DNA from: Astropecten irregularis
Lineage: Eukaryota > Echinodermata > Asteroidea > Paxillosida > Astropectinidae
Direction: 5' to 3'
Assembly (NCBI GenBank): GCA_963971285.1
Contig: OZ020255.1
Location: 17,690,931 to 17,754,930 of the forward strand
Length of the DNA: 64,000 nucleotides
Position numbers and translations under genes: made by a program. Of this stretch, positions 33,346-46,600 are shown in pieces (the stretch's first letter is position 1; every line of letters begins with the position of its first letter). The notes below the pieces were generated by a model. That model had not been told where the DNA came from, ran no database searches, and worked only from the letters and a program-made list of their open reading frames with translations.

Positions 33346-33712
33346 TTAAAGGTAGTATCATACTTTGGTAAGAAACCGAAACAGAAATGTTCACAGATTT
33401 ACCTATAACTTACCGGGTATGAAAATGGTGGTGGTAGAAACATAACGTTAAAATTTATCCGGCTGAAATGGTGTATTTATCCAGAACTTAGTAAAACAAC
33501 GACCAAAAATCTTTTTGATCTTTTAAAAGATCAAAAATAAAAGAGAAAAGACTTAAGAAATACTGTGGCCATTTTTTTTATTGTTTTCTCCAAAAGTGGA
33601 AACCGTATGGGACTGAAATGTTCACAGATGACTGTTACTGTATCTGTCTTGATATTTTTGTTCATGAATCTGTATTTCTTTGATAAAAACCAAAGTATGA
33701 TATTACCTTTAA
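33346..33712 (+). mobile_element. TTAA-type MITE (family 1) with proven TTAA target duplication
   Basis: TTAA-AGGTAGTATCATACTTTGG at the left and CCAAAGTATGATATTACCT-TTAA at the right. It interrupts the CAAA block, whose uninterrupted form at 28872 reads GAATTAAGACAAAC, so TTAA was duplicated on insertion. The centre is TTTGATCTTTTAAAAGATCA. Family of the type mobilised by TTAA-specific transposases (piggyBac or Kolobok-like); no transposase here. Confidence 0.92.
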
Positions 33713-34195
33713 GACAAACAACAAACAAACAACCCAACCCAAAAAAAAGCAAAAGAAGATATGAGAAGACAAAACTCACGACTGAAAACAAAAGTGTGTT
33801 TTCGCACTATCCTACACAGCAGTACATGGTCAGGGGCGCATCCACGCCTTCCCCTTTCTTCTAGCAACAAAAAAAACCCACACACACACAAAAAAAACCA
33901 AAAAAAAAACCCAAAACAAACAAACAAGAAAACAAAATATGAAGAGAGGGAGAAAGACTCAACAAGAGAAGAAAAAGAGGGGGAGACAAAATTAGCTAGC
34001 TTTGATGAAATGTATCCGTTGCTATTGAATTGGCACATTTTATTTCCGTGCCCCCCTCTTTTGGAAAGTCTGGGATCCATACCTGATGATGTACTGTTTG
34101 CAAGGACGTAACAAAAGAAAATGGAGTCAAAAAAAAAAAAAGAAGAGACAAAGAGAAACAAATTGAGGACAAAAATGGAAAACCCCTAATGCGCC
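33713..34195 (+). repeat. CAAA/purine duplicated block, copy 4 (right part)
   Basis: Continuation of the block begun at about 33315 and split by the MITE: AGAAGATATGAGAAGACAAA, GTCAGGGGCGCATCC, A/C and A/G runs, TTAGCTAGCTTTGATGAA, TTTTGGAAAGTCTGGGATCC. It marks the right edge of the lectin locus, about 0.4 kb before the TROAP 3' end. Confidence 0.75.
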
Positions 34196-34402
34196 AAAGC
34201 AGACACGTTAATTACGCACACTGTATATATCCTTACTTATGGCCTGTCAGTAAGATCTTGACAGAGCAGCTACAATGGATTGGTAATGAGAATCAATTTT
34301 AAATGAATCCCCATGGACTCTGACCAGGAACCAGCAAACAAGTGCACACCCAGGTCAAAGTCAAAGTACTTTCATCTCTAAAATGAGGCTTGGGCGGATG
34401 TT

Positions 34403-34408
34403 TTTATT
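34403..34408 (-). terminator. Candidate polyadenylation signal for the TROAP homologue
   Basis: AATAAA on the minus strand about 206 bp downstream of the TROAP stop codon. It is the first canonical hexamer met, but use is not demonstrated. Confidence 0.45.
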
Positions 34409-34428
34409 TCCAGCGACACAGCAGTCCA

Positions 34429-34546
34429 GGGGCCTCTTTGTTTAACGCACAGGATCCCAGATTTAGGGATCCACGTCCTTAGCAGGGTACGCTAATATGG
34501 GATCCGGATCTGCTGGATTCGTGATCTTGTGCGTTAAACAGGCTCC
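34429..34546. mobile_element. Small MITE with GGGGCCTCTTTGTTTAACGC ends in the predicted TROAP 3' UTR
   Basis: GGGGCCTCTTTGTTTAACGC and GCGTTAAACAGGCTCC form the ends, with GGATCC-rich inverted interior. It falls between the TROAP stop and the candidate polyadenylation signal, so it would be transcribed as part of the 3' UTR. A partial relative may be at 59630. Confidence 0.65.
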
Positions 34547-34614
34547 AAGTGTAAATGGCCGGGAAGCTTCCTGAATTCCCATAGGTCCGATCCCAGCGTC
34601 ATTCCCCCTGAGTC

Positions 34615-37600
34615 CTATTGGCTGCTATACATGTTGAAAGCTGAGCCCAGAGGAGACGTGATGTACACACTACCTTTGCTCTGGATCGGCACAAAATGCT
34701 GCGGGGAAAAAACACACACAAAAGACTTGTCAAATTATGAAAGGAGTTGAAAAATTACAGTGCACTGTTTTTTTCCCATTTACTCAACAATTAAGGAAAA
34801 AGGTGATCAAAGTCACGCGATGTTGTGTTGCTCATAGCGACGTTTTGGCTGCTGGAACTGCTAGGCTTCATCATTATCAAAAATTGTAAGGAGATCCATT
34901 AATTTAGTCTAATTGATGTTTTTAATTTAAAATGAATGTCACTTTACCATGTCGTCTCCGTCCATTAGTATCTTGGCAACAGGGTTGAAGCATGACCGCT
35001 CCGGTACAACGTAGGAGAACTTGCTTGGCAGCCTGCAGGCATAGAGGGCGCACTCTTCGTCCAGAAGTGCCTCCTGAAACAGCTGATTGGTAGTGTCTGC
35101 ATTGTGGAGGAAACAGGTGGCGATGATGAGAGTAATTACCAGCGGCACAGTGCGGAAGAATCATCATCAAAGAAACTTGAGTTTCGTATCAAAAAAATCT
35201 TTACTTCACCAGATTCATATCTTTAGAGCTAGAGTGAACAGCAACCATTCATGGGAAGGTACATTCTGCAGGGATAAGATTGACCAATGATAAAAAAAAA
35301 CCAGCTGACAGGGAGCATAAAGTCTGAAATCTGAAAATCTCCTATAATACTTTTGTACACAGCCTGTGAGGAAAAAATCTGAAATCCAAAAGAAAAAAGT
35401 CTTAAGTCAGATTTTAATCTGAGAAATCTCATCCCTGATTCTGACAGTTAGGCTACCAGACCTAGCACTATGGTCTGAGCTGAAAGGCATCAGCATCTTA
35501 GAATCATTACCACAATGTTACAAAGTCAACAAAGACACCTTAATTTCACTCACTTGTTAATAGTGGCTTCATTTTGCTCTTCAGAAAAGCAGCAGCTCCT
35601 CCACTTGTCATCAGCTCCGCTCCAAGTGACAGTGACCCTTGACCCTTGGCCTTTAGATGATGCGTTGACCTCAGTTGTTCCTCTACGGCGTTTACTTTCC
35701 TCACGCCATTTTGCTTAGGGTCTGTTGTAGTGCTGGCAGACAGAGGATCAAGCATGACACCTGTTTCTTGGTAGTGGACAGGCCTGACACCAAGAGGCTT
35801 GGTAATGCCCTCATTAGGAGCAGATGCGGAACTCGAATCAACCCGAACACCTGTTTGCTGAAGGTGATTAAAATGAATGGCTTCCGACTCTAAACTGGTG
35901 GTTACAGCAGGGGCACAAACAGAATGAATGCCTGACGATGGGTGATGAGGCTTTTCATAAGCAGTCTCAACCACATGGACAGAAGTGGGGTCAGCAGTAA
36001 GGTTTGCCCGCACAGCAATAGGAGAAACAAACTGGACTGGGGAAGCGCCGGATTCGACATCTTTGCTCCACCTGGACATGGTTCTCATGGCAAGTGGGGT
36101 GTGTATAGGAAGGGCATCTTGAATAAACTCTGCACGGGGGTTTCCAGAAAGTCCTGTGGTCGGCAACGCGCGCCTCAGGGCAAGCTCTTTGACCATCGAG
36201 TGGGGTTGGACAGCGTGAGGCGTTTGAATTTGAGCTGGGGTTGAGGACAACCAAGATGTAGGACGGCCATCTGGAAATGAAGAACCATTGGTAGTGGTGA
36301 AAGATGGCCTGAAGGATTCAGCAGAGAGGACACTGCTGTTGGATAAGTTGACTCTGGATGGGGTCTGCAGCTTGCTTGACAGTACTTGGGAATTGATCCT
36401 ATCCTGCGGGACAGAAAACTGCAGATAGGGGGAAGAGTTTGGAGGCCTGGAATGAACAAACGGGGTGACCTTTTGAAAGTTCACGGATTCTGACTGATAC
36501 TGGCGGAAGCCAGTCTCTGTACTAGGTGCTGCTGCAGGGTATTGGCTGTCACCTGTTATCCTGCTTGAAAGCACTCGCTCCTGTTCCCGGCCTTGACCAT
36601 TCTCATTTTGATTTTGCAGACGACCACGTACAAGTTCTTCTGATTGGTGATTGATCAAGACATCTCGGGGTGTAGGCTGGTGTGTCTGTCCCATCTGTCC
36701 ATGAGTAGCATCCCAACTGTTTGCACTCTGGCCGAGGTTTCTGACAGATCCTTCAGAGGATTCCTGCAGGAGGCCCAGAGATTCTGGCGGGCCTCGAGGA
36801 ACCAAGCTGGGAGGTTGCTGGTTGCTCATGGCTGCATAAGTCTGTTCATATCTCATTCTGTACCCACTCTGGGATATCACTTGAGGAGCTGGCATCTGAA
36901 TATCACTCCTTGAATGGAATATTCTTGGATCTTGGACTTCAACTTGATGTTCCATCCCTTTTGCAGAATGATACCTGTTTATTTCAGCAAGTGGCTTTTC
37001 GGCAATTTCAAACTGCCTCTGAAGATCTAGATGAGGCACATCGGATACATACTGACTTGTGCCACCAAATAATTCAGTTCCAGAGGGCTTCAATTGTCTA
37101 AACTCACTCTCTCCTCTAATGGGCTTCCTCCGAAACGGACTTCCTGGGCTGTGACTGAAAGCTGCTTCTGGTGACTTCACCATCCTAACATCCTCGGAGA
37201 CACCCCATCTCTCTCCCACTTCAGAGTTTGAAATCATCAAAGGCCTTCCAGTGAATTCTTGTTGGGGGGTGGACAAGAATCCACTCGGAGGGACTTGTCC
37301 AGAACCCTCGCTCTTTCCAGAGATATGGTGGTGAGATGAGGACGACGGAAATTTGTCAGGACAGCGAGAATCAGATCCCCAGCAAGATGGATTCTCAGTG
37401 CCTGTCTGGTTCTCAGCCATCATGGTCGGCGGGGAGGGAACGGGATCCTCTTCCTCCTCCTGGAGTTTCTGAATCTCAAGTTCAAGCTGCCTCTCGATTT
37501 CGTCCATTTCCTGTGATGTGTATCAACAAAGATAAATGAATAAATACTCTATATCAAAAAATTAAAAGATGAAACTGCCTTGGTAGACGAAATGAACTGC

Positions 37601-40600
37601 AGCAGAGCGTCATTGCAATCCACTAGAGAGTGCCACAGCCTGCAGTGTCGCACTCAAGATCCTGAGCTCATGTTGTACTCAAGATCCTGTGCTCAACATA
37701 CGGATGGGTTGGAGTCCAGCCATGGGTTGGTAGTGCTTGTGTTCTTGGGCAAGACGCTTTGCCACACATTGCTCCTCTTCGCCCTAGAGTAAACAGGTAC
37801 CTGTGAGGAAAGAGACGGCTTTGTGCTTGATAAGCCTTTGTGCACCTTGCAGCAGCTTAGGCTGTATATTCCCCAGGGAGTTGAGATGGTTTCAAGAGTT
37901 GGCCAAATAAGCAGGGATAATAATGTCCATCTTTGAATGTCATGTCAGGCACTGGTGATATACCTGTGCTACTATTTCTACCATTACTAGATTACCATAC
38001 CTCAAGCTTGTTCCTGTGCATCGCGGCCTGCTGTTCCAGCTGTTGTATCTCATCCTGCTTGGCCATGAAGGTGGCAGCCTGCAGCTCACTTTGGCCCACC
38101 GCCCTATTCATGCTGTACGGCTCCAGGTACTGGGTCTCCTCGTCAGCAAAGAGTGCAGTCGCCAGTTCATCCTGGATCCGTTCATAAAGGAGAGACAAGG
38201 ACGTTAAACAAAGAGGAAGGGTGCTGGTGACGTGTTCTACGTGCAAAAGACTGGCTTTAGTCGAAAAAGGACCTATTTGGAGGCATGGGGCCGATTTCAC
38301 AAAGCACTATCTTAAGATTGATCTTAAGTGTGAATGAATCCTAGTTGCTAATCAAAGTGTGAAGTCACAATACAAATCACAAATCAACTCATCTTAAGAT
38401 CAATCTCAATGTTTGGTGAAAATGGAAACAAGGGCCATGGAATTATGAGGGGCCACAGAGGACTCGACTGGATATCGTGTCTTTCCCAGGCCTGGTCATT
38501 CCACCAGGATGGGACATGATTTGTGATGGTGACCCTGCAACATCGATGAATTAACACCGATCATTATGTAAGTTTTACCTTTGCAGCTCCAGGGGCTGTT
38601 CTTTCTCCTGGGGGACTCAATACATCAGCCCACTTCACAGATTGTGCCTTCCCCTCCTGAAACAAGAACAGCCAAAAGTATTAAACAGAATTTTAAATGG
38701 ACATGATGGAATGGGCGTACGGACTGACCATGTATACTCTTCTCGGAAGGTGTGTGGTCCTGAGAAGAACCAGTGAGAGAAAATATCTCGACGTCCTCAG
38801 GAGAGAGAGGGTCGAAAAGCGTCAGGCCCCCTAACTCCAAGCTAATTCTAACCTACATTAACAAACTGCACGTACCTTGACTCTGCTTGCTTTCTTCATT
38901 GCCGATGGAGGAGCCCTCAAGGCCGGGGAGCTGGTCTCGTCCTGACCTCTCAGAGAGGTTTGGTAATGTGGATTACATGACAGTCGTGCATGGCTTGCCT
39001 GCGCATCAACAAGAAGATGTCTAAGTCATCAAGGACATATAATATGTGATTGGCAGAAACAGCAAACCTAAAACCACTGAGTAATTGATTCAAAGACTGA
39101 ACTCTTATCAATACGTCACTTTGAGATGCCAGTACCTCTCAAATTGTGATATTCTTGAAAAAAAAAAATTATCAAGGAGTGATATAATTATTACCGTTGC
39201 AGGTGTTCCCATTCTCCTTGGGGCCGACATCATGAGACGGGACTGATATGTAGCTCTGCTGCCCGGATGAGCTATGACTGCAAACGGCAAAAAATTGACA
39301 ACATGTAGAAATAAGGATTAAAGAAAATTGTAAACAAGGTGGCTCTCTGTTCATGATATTTTCAAAAGTGTAATGGCATTTACAGCACAGAGTGTCCATT
39401 CACAGTTTTTGTACAATGTGTGAAGAAAAAACCCTGAAAAAATAAAATAAATTGTATGTTTTCAGCTATTTGTTTTTAAGTCTATTGCATTCAATGTTTC
39501 ACTGGGTACATTCTGACCAAATTTCAATGCAATCTATTCATGCATCACCGAGCAATTACTGGTTGTCTGGAAAAGTCCATTTTGCTACCATTACAAATGA
39601 GTGACAGTTGTGGTCATCTTAATGGTGATCGGTGTGTAGTGAATGTGGGTGGCCATGTCAAGAGAAGATTTACAGATCACAACTAAGAATGTTAAGATGA
39701 CCACCATTGTCACTCAATTGTAATGGCAGGAAAATGGACTTTTCCCAGACAATCAGTAATTGCTCGGTGATGCATGAATGGATTGCATTGAAATTTCGTC
39801 AGAACATGGCCTGGGAGATATTGAATGCAATATCTAGACTAAATAAAAATCAAATACCTACAAACGTACAATTTCGTTTCATTTTTTTAAAATGGGTATC
39901 GTTTTTTTGGGGGGACTTTTCCAGATAATCATTAATTGCTCAGTGATGCATGAATGGATTGCATTGAAATTTCGTCAGAACATGGCCTGGGAGATATTGA
40001 GTGCAATAGACTAAAAATCAAATACCCGAGAACGTATAATTTCATTTCATAATTTTTTTTCACAGAGGAAACCTACTTGATGACTTGGCCACATTAGTCT
40101 TGGTCGTTCTTCCAAGGGATTGGATACTGGGAGGGGGTGCAGCAGTCTCAGCCAGGCTCAATCGAGACAAGACGTGGTTTGCAAAGTCCGTGTAGACCTG
40201 GTTGTAATTCTTGTTGCGGGGCTTCTGAAAGTAGATGGACGTTCTGGATGGGCCCTGGATCATGCAACAAAAAATGAACGCAAAATATTTATATCACGAC
40301 GAAACATTTTAAGGTAATATTATACTTTGGTTTTTGTCAAAGAAATACAGATTCATGAGCACAAATATCAAGGATGATACAGTAACAGCCATCTGTGAAA
40401 ATGACAGTCCCATACGGTGCTAACCTTTCGAGAAAATAGTGAAAAACGGCCACAGTATTTTCGTAAGTATTTTCTCTTTTATTTTTGATCTTTTAAAAGA
40501 TCAAAAAGATTTTCGGTCGTCGTTTCACTAATTTCTGGATAAATACACCATTTCGCAAGGAAAGATTTTAACGGTATGTTTCTACCAGCATCATCTTCAT

Positions 40601-43600
40601 ACCCTGTAAGTTATACCTAAATCTGTGAACATTTCTATTTTGGTTTCTTACCAAAGTATGATACTACCTTTAAGGTGGCAAAAACAATTAGTGAACACAA
40701 ATCATATTGAGGACATTGTGAGCATTTTAATTTTACATTCTGAAATGAAATACACAAGCCCAAATGCAGACATGTTAGAGTCTGTGGAGCACCTTTCCGT
40801 AAAGAGAAAAAAATCAAACAATTCACTTATTGGCTTCACCAATAAGACCCGAAACAATTTTTTTGTTTTACCTGGGACTGTCTGCCAGAGAACAATGCCC
40901 CATGGCTCTTGCTGGCCCCCATGGCCACACCAATAGTCTGTCTTGTTGCTGGTGCCTGACGCTGAAAGTTTGCACCGGTGTTGTTAAGAATGCTCGCAAG
41001 GGCCCCGGCATCGGGCTCAAAATTTATATCAATGTCTGCAAAGAGAGGAAAAAAAAACTTACTATGAACATTTTCAAATTGCTCTCCAAATTTGTTCACA
41101 AATCAAATTTACAAGGATCATGGATGAGAGAATGAGAGTTTGCTTAAATCTTTTTGAAAAATTAATACATTTAGAGAGAAAGGGCACTCAGTTTGTCTGA
41201 GTGAAACAAAAATAACTGAACCTGAACTAGAACTCTGATTTTGTTGTTCTCAGTCTAAAGCTGACTGCCAAACGAACAAAGATAATTGACTATTAGGGAC
41301 ACCACCAACATAGGGCTGGATAGCTCAGTTGGTAGAGCACCTGTACGGTATTCCAGAGGTTATTAGTTGCTTCACACAACCTTAAACTCCTGTTTTGAAG
41401 AAATTTCACTGGTTTACCACTCAAGGATAGATCTGTCAACACGCTGCCGCGATGCATGCTTCCACTGATTGGTTGACATTTTTAACTGGGAATGTTATTA
41501 TCTTCAAATACCTTGCTGCTGCTCAGCCAGAGATTTCCTCCTGGAGGTATTCTCTGACTGATCTCGTTCCAGGAAGTGGTTCCCTGCCTTGGTAGACGAC
41601 AGGCCACTTGTTGGTATATTTCTTTGGTCTCTTGTTTGCTGGACGATGTTTGCTCGGCCCAGGTAGGCACTGGGCAGCGCGCCTAATGTTTGACGGCTCG
41701 GCTTTTGCAGACTGACACCAGAATTACCTGTGGCGAATCAAAATCAAGTCAATCATTTGTAGAAAGTGCTGGCTCTTTGGAGAAATAATGAATACAAATT
41801 CAATGGAATGGAATTAGATCCATCAAGCCCCACCACGTTTCTTTCTGGCGTACGAAGCGTGCGGCTGGAACGTGCTGTGTTGCACTTGAGATGAACAAGT
41901 GTTCATTGACCACAGGCGCAGTGGGAGAGGCTTTCATAAGGAGATGACATATGGATATCGCTCATCAATGCCTCGACAGTGAATCCCAAAATATTCCAGT
42001 GGACAAATCAGTTTCTCTCAGCTCAGCAGAGCAGGGAAAAATGGCCCTGCTGGAAATTACTAGACGTTTACAAAGTTTCAAAAACCATGAAAAGGACCGA
42101 TACCAACCATTGCCAGACACGGAGGTAAGCCTAGCCCGCTCCTGGGGTGCGTTAGGCAGGCCGGCATTGAGAATGCTTTGCAGGGCATCGTCGTCTTTCT
42201 GAAAGACCTCCTCGTCCCCATCTCCTTCCACTGATGCGGACGCTTCCTGGTTGTTGAAGTAACTGGGTTGGAACACGGTGCCCGGTTTGGTCAAGTCAAA
42301 CTCCTGGACCTGTGGAGTGTGGACCAAGTTATTGGAGAGATTAATATGATGGACGAATCACTTCAGAGACAGTGGCTACTTAACAGGGTCCTGGTTCAAA
42401 TAGCCAGCCTAAATCTAGCTAACCTACCTCCATACCACATTAGGTGTGTTCGAGTAGCTTCCTTCGGTCAATACGGGTCACGCCACCCAGAACAGCCACC
42501 ACAGCCAGGCTAATTGAACGCTTAAAGGCATTGCATACGTTTGGTAATGACTCTGAAAATTTATGGCAATAAAAACTTACTTGGTGAGAAGTACAGCTGC
42601 TTTGGATAGTATAATGCATATTGAGAAACGTTCAATTCGAAGTACCGCGGTTATGGATTTATGTCACTTTTTATCTCCAAAAATTATGAATCTGAGAAGC
42701 GTTATGGCAGTAACGCTTCTCAGCTATTGACTAACTGTTTTCTGGCGTGAAATAACCGCTCCAGTTTGTCGCCAAAATCTCAAAAACGCTACCACCTTTT
42801 GAATTGAAACTTTCACAGGTTAGTTTTATGGTATATATATACAATTATATTGGTTTGAAACAAACAGTAGGCTCAAATTACCAAACGTATGCAATCCCTT
42901 TAAGAACCTTTCCGCCATCTTGAATACGTGTGACGTGTTTCCCACCACTGACTCTGCTCACGAGCAGGGTCACTGGTGGCTGCCCTGGGTGAACCCCGAG
43001 AATGACGTCAAACCTAATTGAATGGTACGGGGGCTGACTCGGAGCGACCTAGGGGACCTACTCGAATGCACCTATTATAACACAAGTGGCTTTTCATGTG
43101 GCAAGTGTGGTATCCTGAATACCACAATACATTTACAGTGAGGTTTTTGTGGTAATGAATGATTTATGATCCAATCCCACTGTAGTGGACTGTGGTAATG
43201 TGTGGTAAACAGCTCTTGTCTTGTGCAGTAGGTGCAAAGGGTTAGGGTTGATAAAGGACGAAGTACTGCTCCTACCTGTGTACATTGCTTCTTGGTGCAA
43301 GCCTTCCCCTGAAAGAAAAAAAATACAAAAATCAAACAAATGAAACGAAAAGCTAAAAACAAAACTACAAGTGAAAACACATTCCACATAATAGAAAAAG
43401 ACTGTTCTATTCTAATAAAATACTATCATCAAATAACCACAAGGGAAACTGACTGGAGCAGGATTCGATCCGGCAACCTCCTAAACAAAGGAAAATTGTA
43501 CTGTGTTAAATTTTTCTTTGTTCACTTTTCAATGACGAATGAAATACTGTAATAAATTGATGAAGAAATCTGGAAAAATGCCAAGAATCAAATTGCTGGA

Positions 43601-46600
43601 TGGTCCAGTCATATGTAAATTTGGTATTACAAAACAAACTAGAATCAATCTAATTGGTTCGAATCCCGCTCCAGTCAATTATTCTTTGTTCAATTTTTAA
43701 TGACTTAAAATTGGTTATTTGGTGATAGAATTAACCCTAACCCTCCTCAATCCTCCAAAATCCTTCTGGTAGTTTGGAGGATTTCGGAGGATTCAGGATA
43801 TAATGTCATTTTCAAGTGGGGACCACTTGAGGAGTTGCAAGGATTCAGGATAAACGCATTTTTTGAGGTATGGCCACCGAAGGATTTTGAAGGATTCAGG
43901 ATTCAGGTACCTCTCATTTTGAGTATAAGTGAGATCACTGGAGGATTATGGAGGATTGCTGTTTTTTAACTATGTCCCTATGAGGATTTTGAAGGATTGA
44001 GGAGGGTAGTTATATAAAAGGCTCAAGTGGGTTAGGGTTATTAAGAATTAACTAGAATTATAGAATTAACTAAATAGTGTTGGTGGCGTCCTTATACCAG
44101 CCAAACTATTTTATCAACGGTTAACCCACGTCTGCTTTGTAAACGCTAAGCAACACTTTCCTGAGCTTAGCAAATTTGTCGGACTAACCTTGTTGAAGGA
44201 CTTTTGCCACGTCTTATGAAGCTTAGCAAAGTCTGGTACTGTCTTCACCCTGGTATTGGAACGGCTACCAGTGCTTCCCTTGGCGTCCAATCCTTTATGT
44301 TTGCTTACGGGCGTTGTCTTTACCGGCACTGGAATTTGACTGCAAATATTCAAGTTGCACACATAATTGTTCTGGTCAAGTACAAAATTAAAAGCATCAA
44401 GAGAGGGCGCTTCCACAAAGCATTGTTGGATACATCTTGGTTGATCTGCATATTTATGTGACACAGGGCCGATTTCATAAAATTAACTTACGACGTGTCG
44501 CAGAGTTAAGACGAATCCTTTCTCTATGTACTCATCGCACAGATGCGACGCGACGCAGCTACAATGCATCGCAAATCGAGTTGCAACGCGTCACAGAGCT
44601 TTATGAAATCGGCTCACAGTGCGCAAAGAGAACTGACCAAAAGTAAGCAGGTGGTGGCGCCCTTTCAACCCTTGTGTGCATCCAATAACTCTCTGTGGTT
44701 GCTATTTGCAATACGGTCTATGTTCACCTTAAAGGTAATACTTTCGTTTTTGTCAAAGAAATACAGATCCATGGGCCAAAATATCTGTAACTGTGAGAAC
44801 AGAAATTCAGCAAGTTATCAATAAGTAAAGCAGTGGAGATTTCTTACCCTCGAACATAAGAACAACCGTTGATTATGATAATTAATGTACAATTTATATC
44901 GGCAATTAAAAACATGATAAGAATGATTATTTCCAGTTGAACGTATGCATCGCACATACATGCACAGCGAAAAATCCCTTACATGAATTGGCACGAAACG
45001 GCCGCAAGAGGGCGTCACAATCATCTCATTATGTGACGTCATCGCACTGACCAAAAATGAAAGTTTTCATGAATGAAACTGACGCGCATGGGCACATACT
45101 CAGCGATGCCCACTCTAACCATAGTTACTTCGACAGACCTCGGCTTGATCTTTCGAATGGTACCAAAAACATACAAATTTGTACATTTCTTCGACCTTTT
45201 GACCATTTTTTGTGGTGTCAACCGACGTTCGAGAACTCACGGACACCGCGATCGTATTTGAACTTTGGTGAGCTGTATTTTTGTTGTCATTTTACCGCGA
45301 AACCGCGCCACCGTCTGAGTGTGATTGTTGGGTCGTTGAATATTCATATAACGTGTGTTGGGTCTATTGGTTGTGTATGCTGAGAGCGCCATATGAATAT
45401 GCATAGAATTGCATGGTCACCCGGAGATGTCGTACAGCCGACTGTTGATCGTTGCGTAGTCGTACACCGCGTGTGTTTGAATAGGCACATCGCGTAATGC
45501 GTGCCCCGTACGTGTCTGCAACGGCCCTGCGTGCGTGCGTAACGAGTTGGGCCAGCACATGGTTTCCGTGACGTCACGAGCACGGCCTCGCGCGTTGACC
45601 AATCAGCACAGCGCTTTTCACACACGACACTGTTTCCATCCGTGTTACAGTGCATATGGGGAATTTTTCGCTGTGACATGTAACGTTAGTCATAGTGTAC
45701 CTTTTCTTTGATTTGTTAGCAGAATCGGAGACATTCTCCTTATTTCTCGACGAGGCACTTCTGCCTGTTCGGCCAGTTGCTGGCTTGGTCTTTGGAAGTG
45801 GCCGAGACCTGCGGAATGAAAATGTAACGTTACACAAAATGAGGACTTTTGCAATTCCTGTTTCAAAGAAAATGCAGGATCTTTCTCTCACTCCCACTAA
45901 ACCTAGCATGAAATGCAGTCATATATTTTACTTGACATGTTTAATGCTAGAAAAGAATTTACATCAGTGGCTTGTCAGTAACGTTAGGCCTGACGTTAGT
46001 CGGGCAAAAAAGCATTTCAGATTTGGCGTTTGCAAGTCGATCAACGGATCATGTCCATTAGTATTAGGGCCTACATTGATTGACAAAATAAACTGTGGTC
46101 AGTGGAATAGAGTCTCTTAAATCTTAAACATGCTTCCCTCTTGTCATTTGGAAATATACGCCCAATTTATTTTGCTTTTTAAGCCTAGTTTTAATTTTTC
46201 TTCATAGCCTAACTTAATTCAGACAGTAGCTAGCTGTAGGTACGTTACAATCCATGCACTGTGAGTAGGCCAGAAATGTCCACTGTGCTTGCGCGGGCTT
46301 GTAGCCCTACTGGGGGATTGCCCTACAAAATGTGGCATTTTGATTGGTTGCCGGGGGGTAATTTTTTCCTACATCATCGATATCGTGCAGTTGGAGACTC
46401 ATTCTTAATTCCTGTGAAAAAAAAAATGGGATCCGTAGCTCCTTGCGATCGTGCGATCAACTTGAATTATTGGGTCACGTTCAACCCTCTCCTAATCATA
46501 GATCAAATGTTCCTACTATTTTGAAAGGTATACTTACAGATAAAGTGACATTTCAACTACCTTGTGGTGAAATTTGGGTGGAATCTGACGATCAGAAATG

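Noticed and set aside
43731..44044. Interstitial telomere tract
   Set aside because: Only two TAACCC units at each end, arranged as inverted termini of an element.
45057..46120. Several 60-141-residue frames in the TROAP first two introns
   Set aside because: No domain-like composition. The only part with splice sites and a conserved phase is TROAP exon 2 on the other strand (45701-45808).
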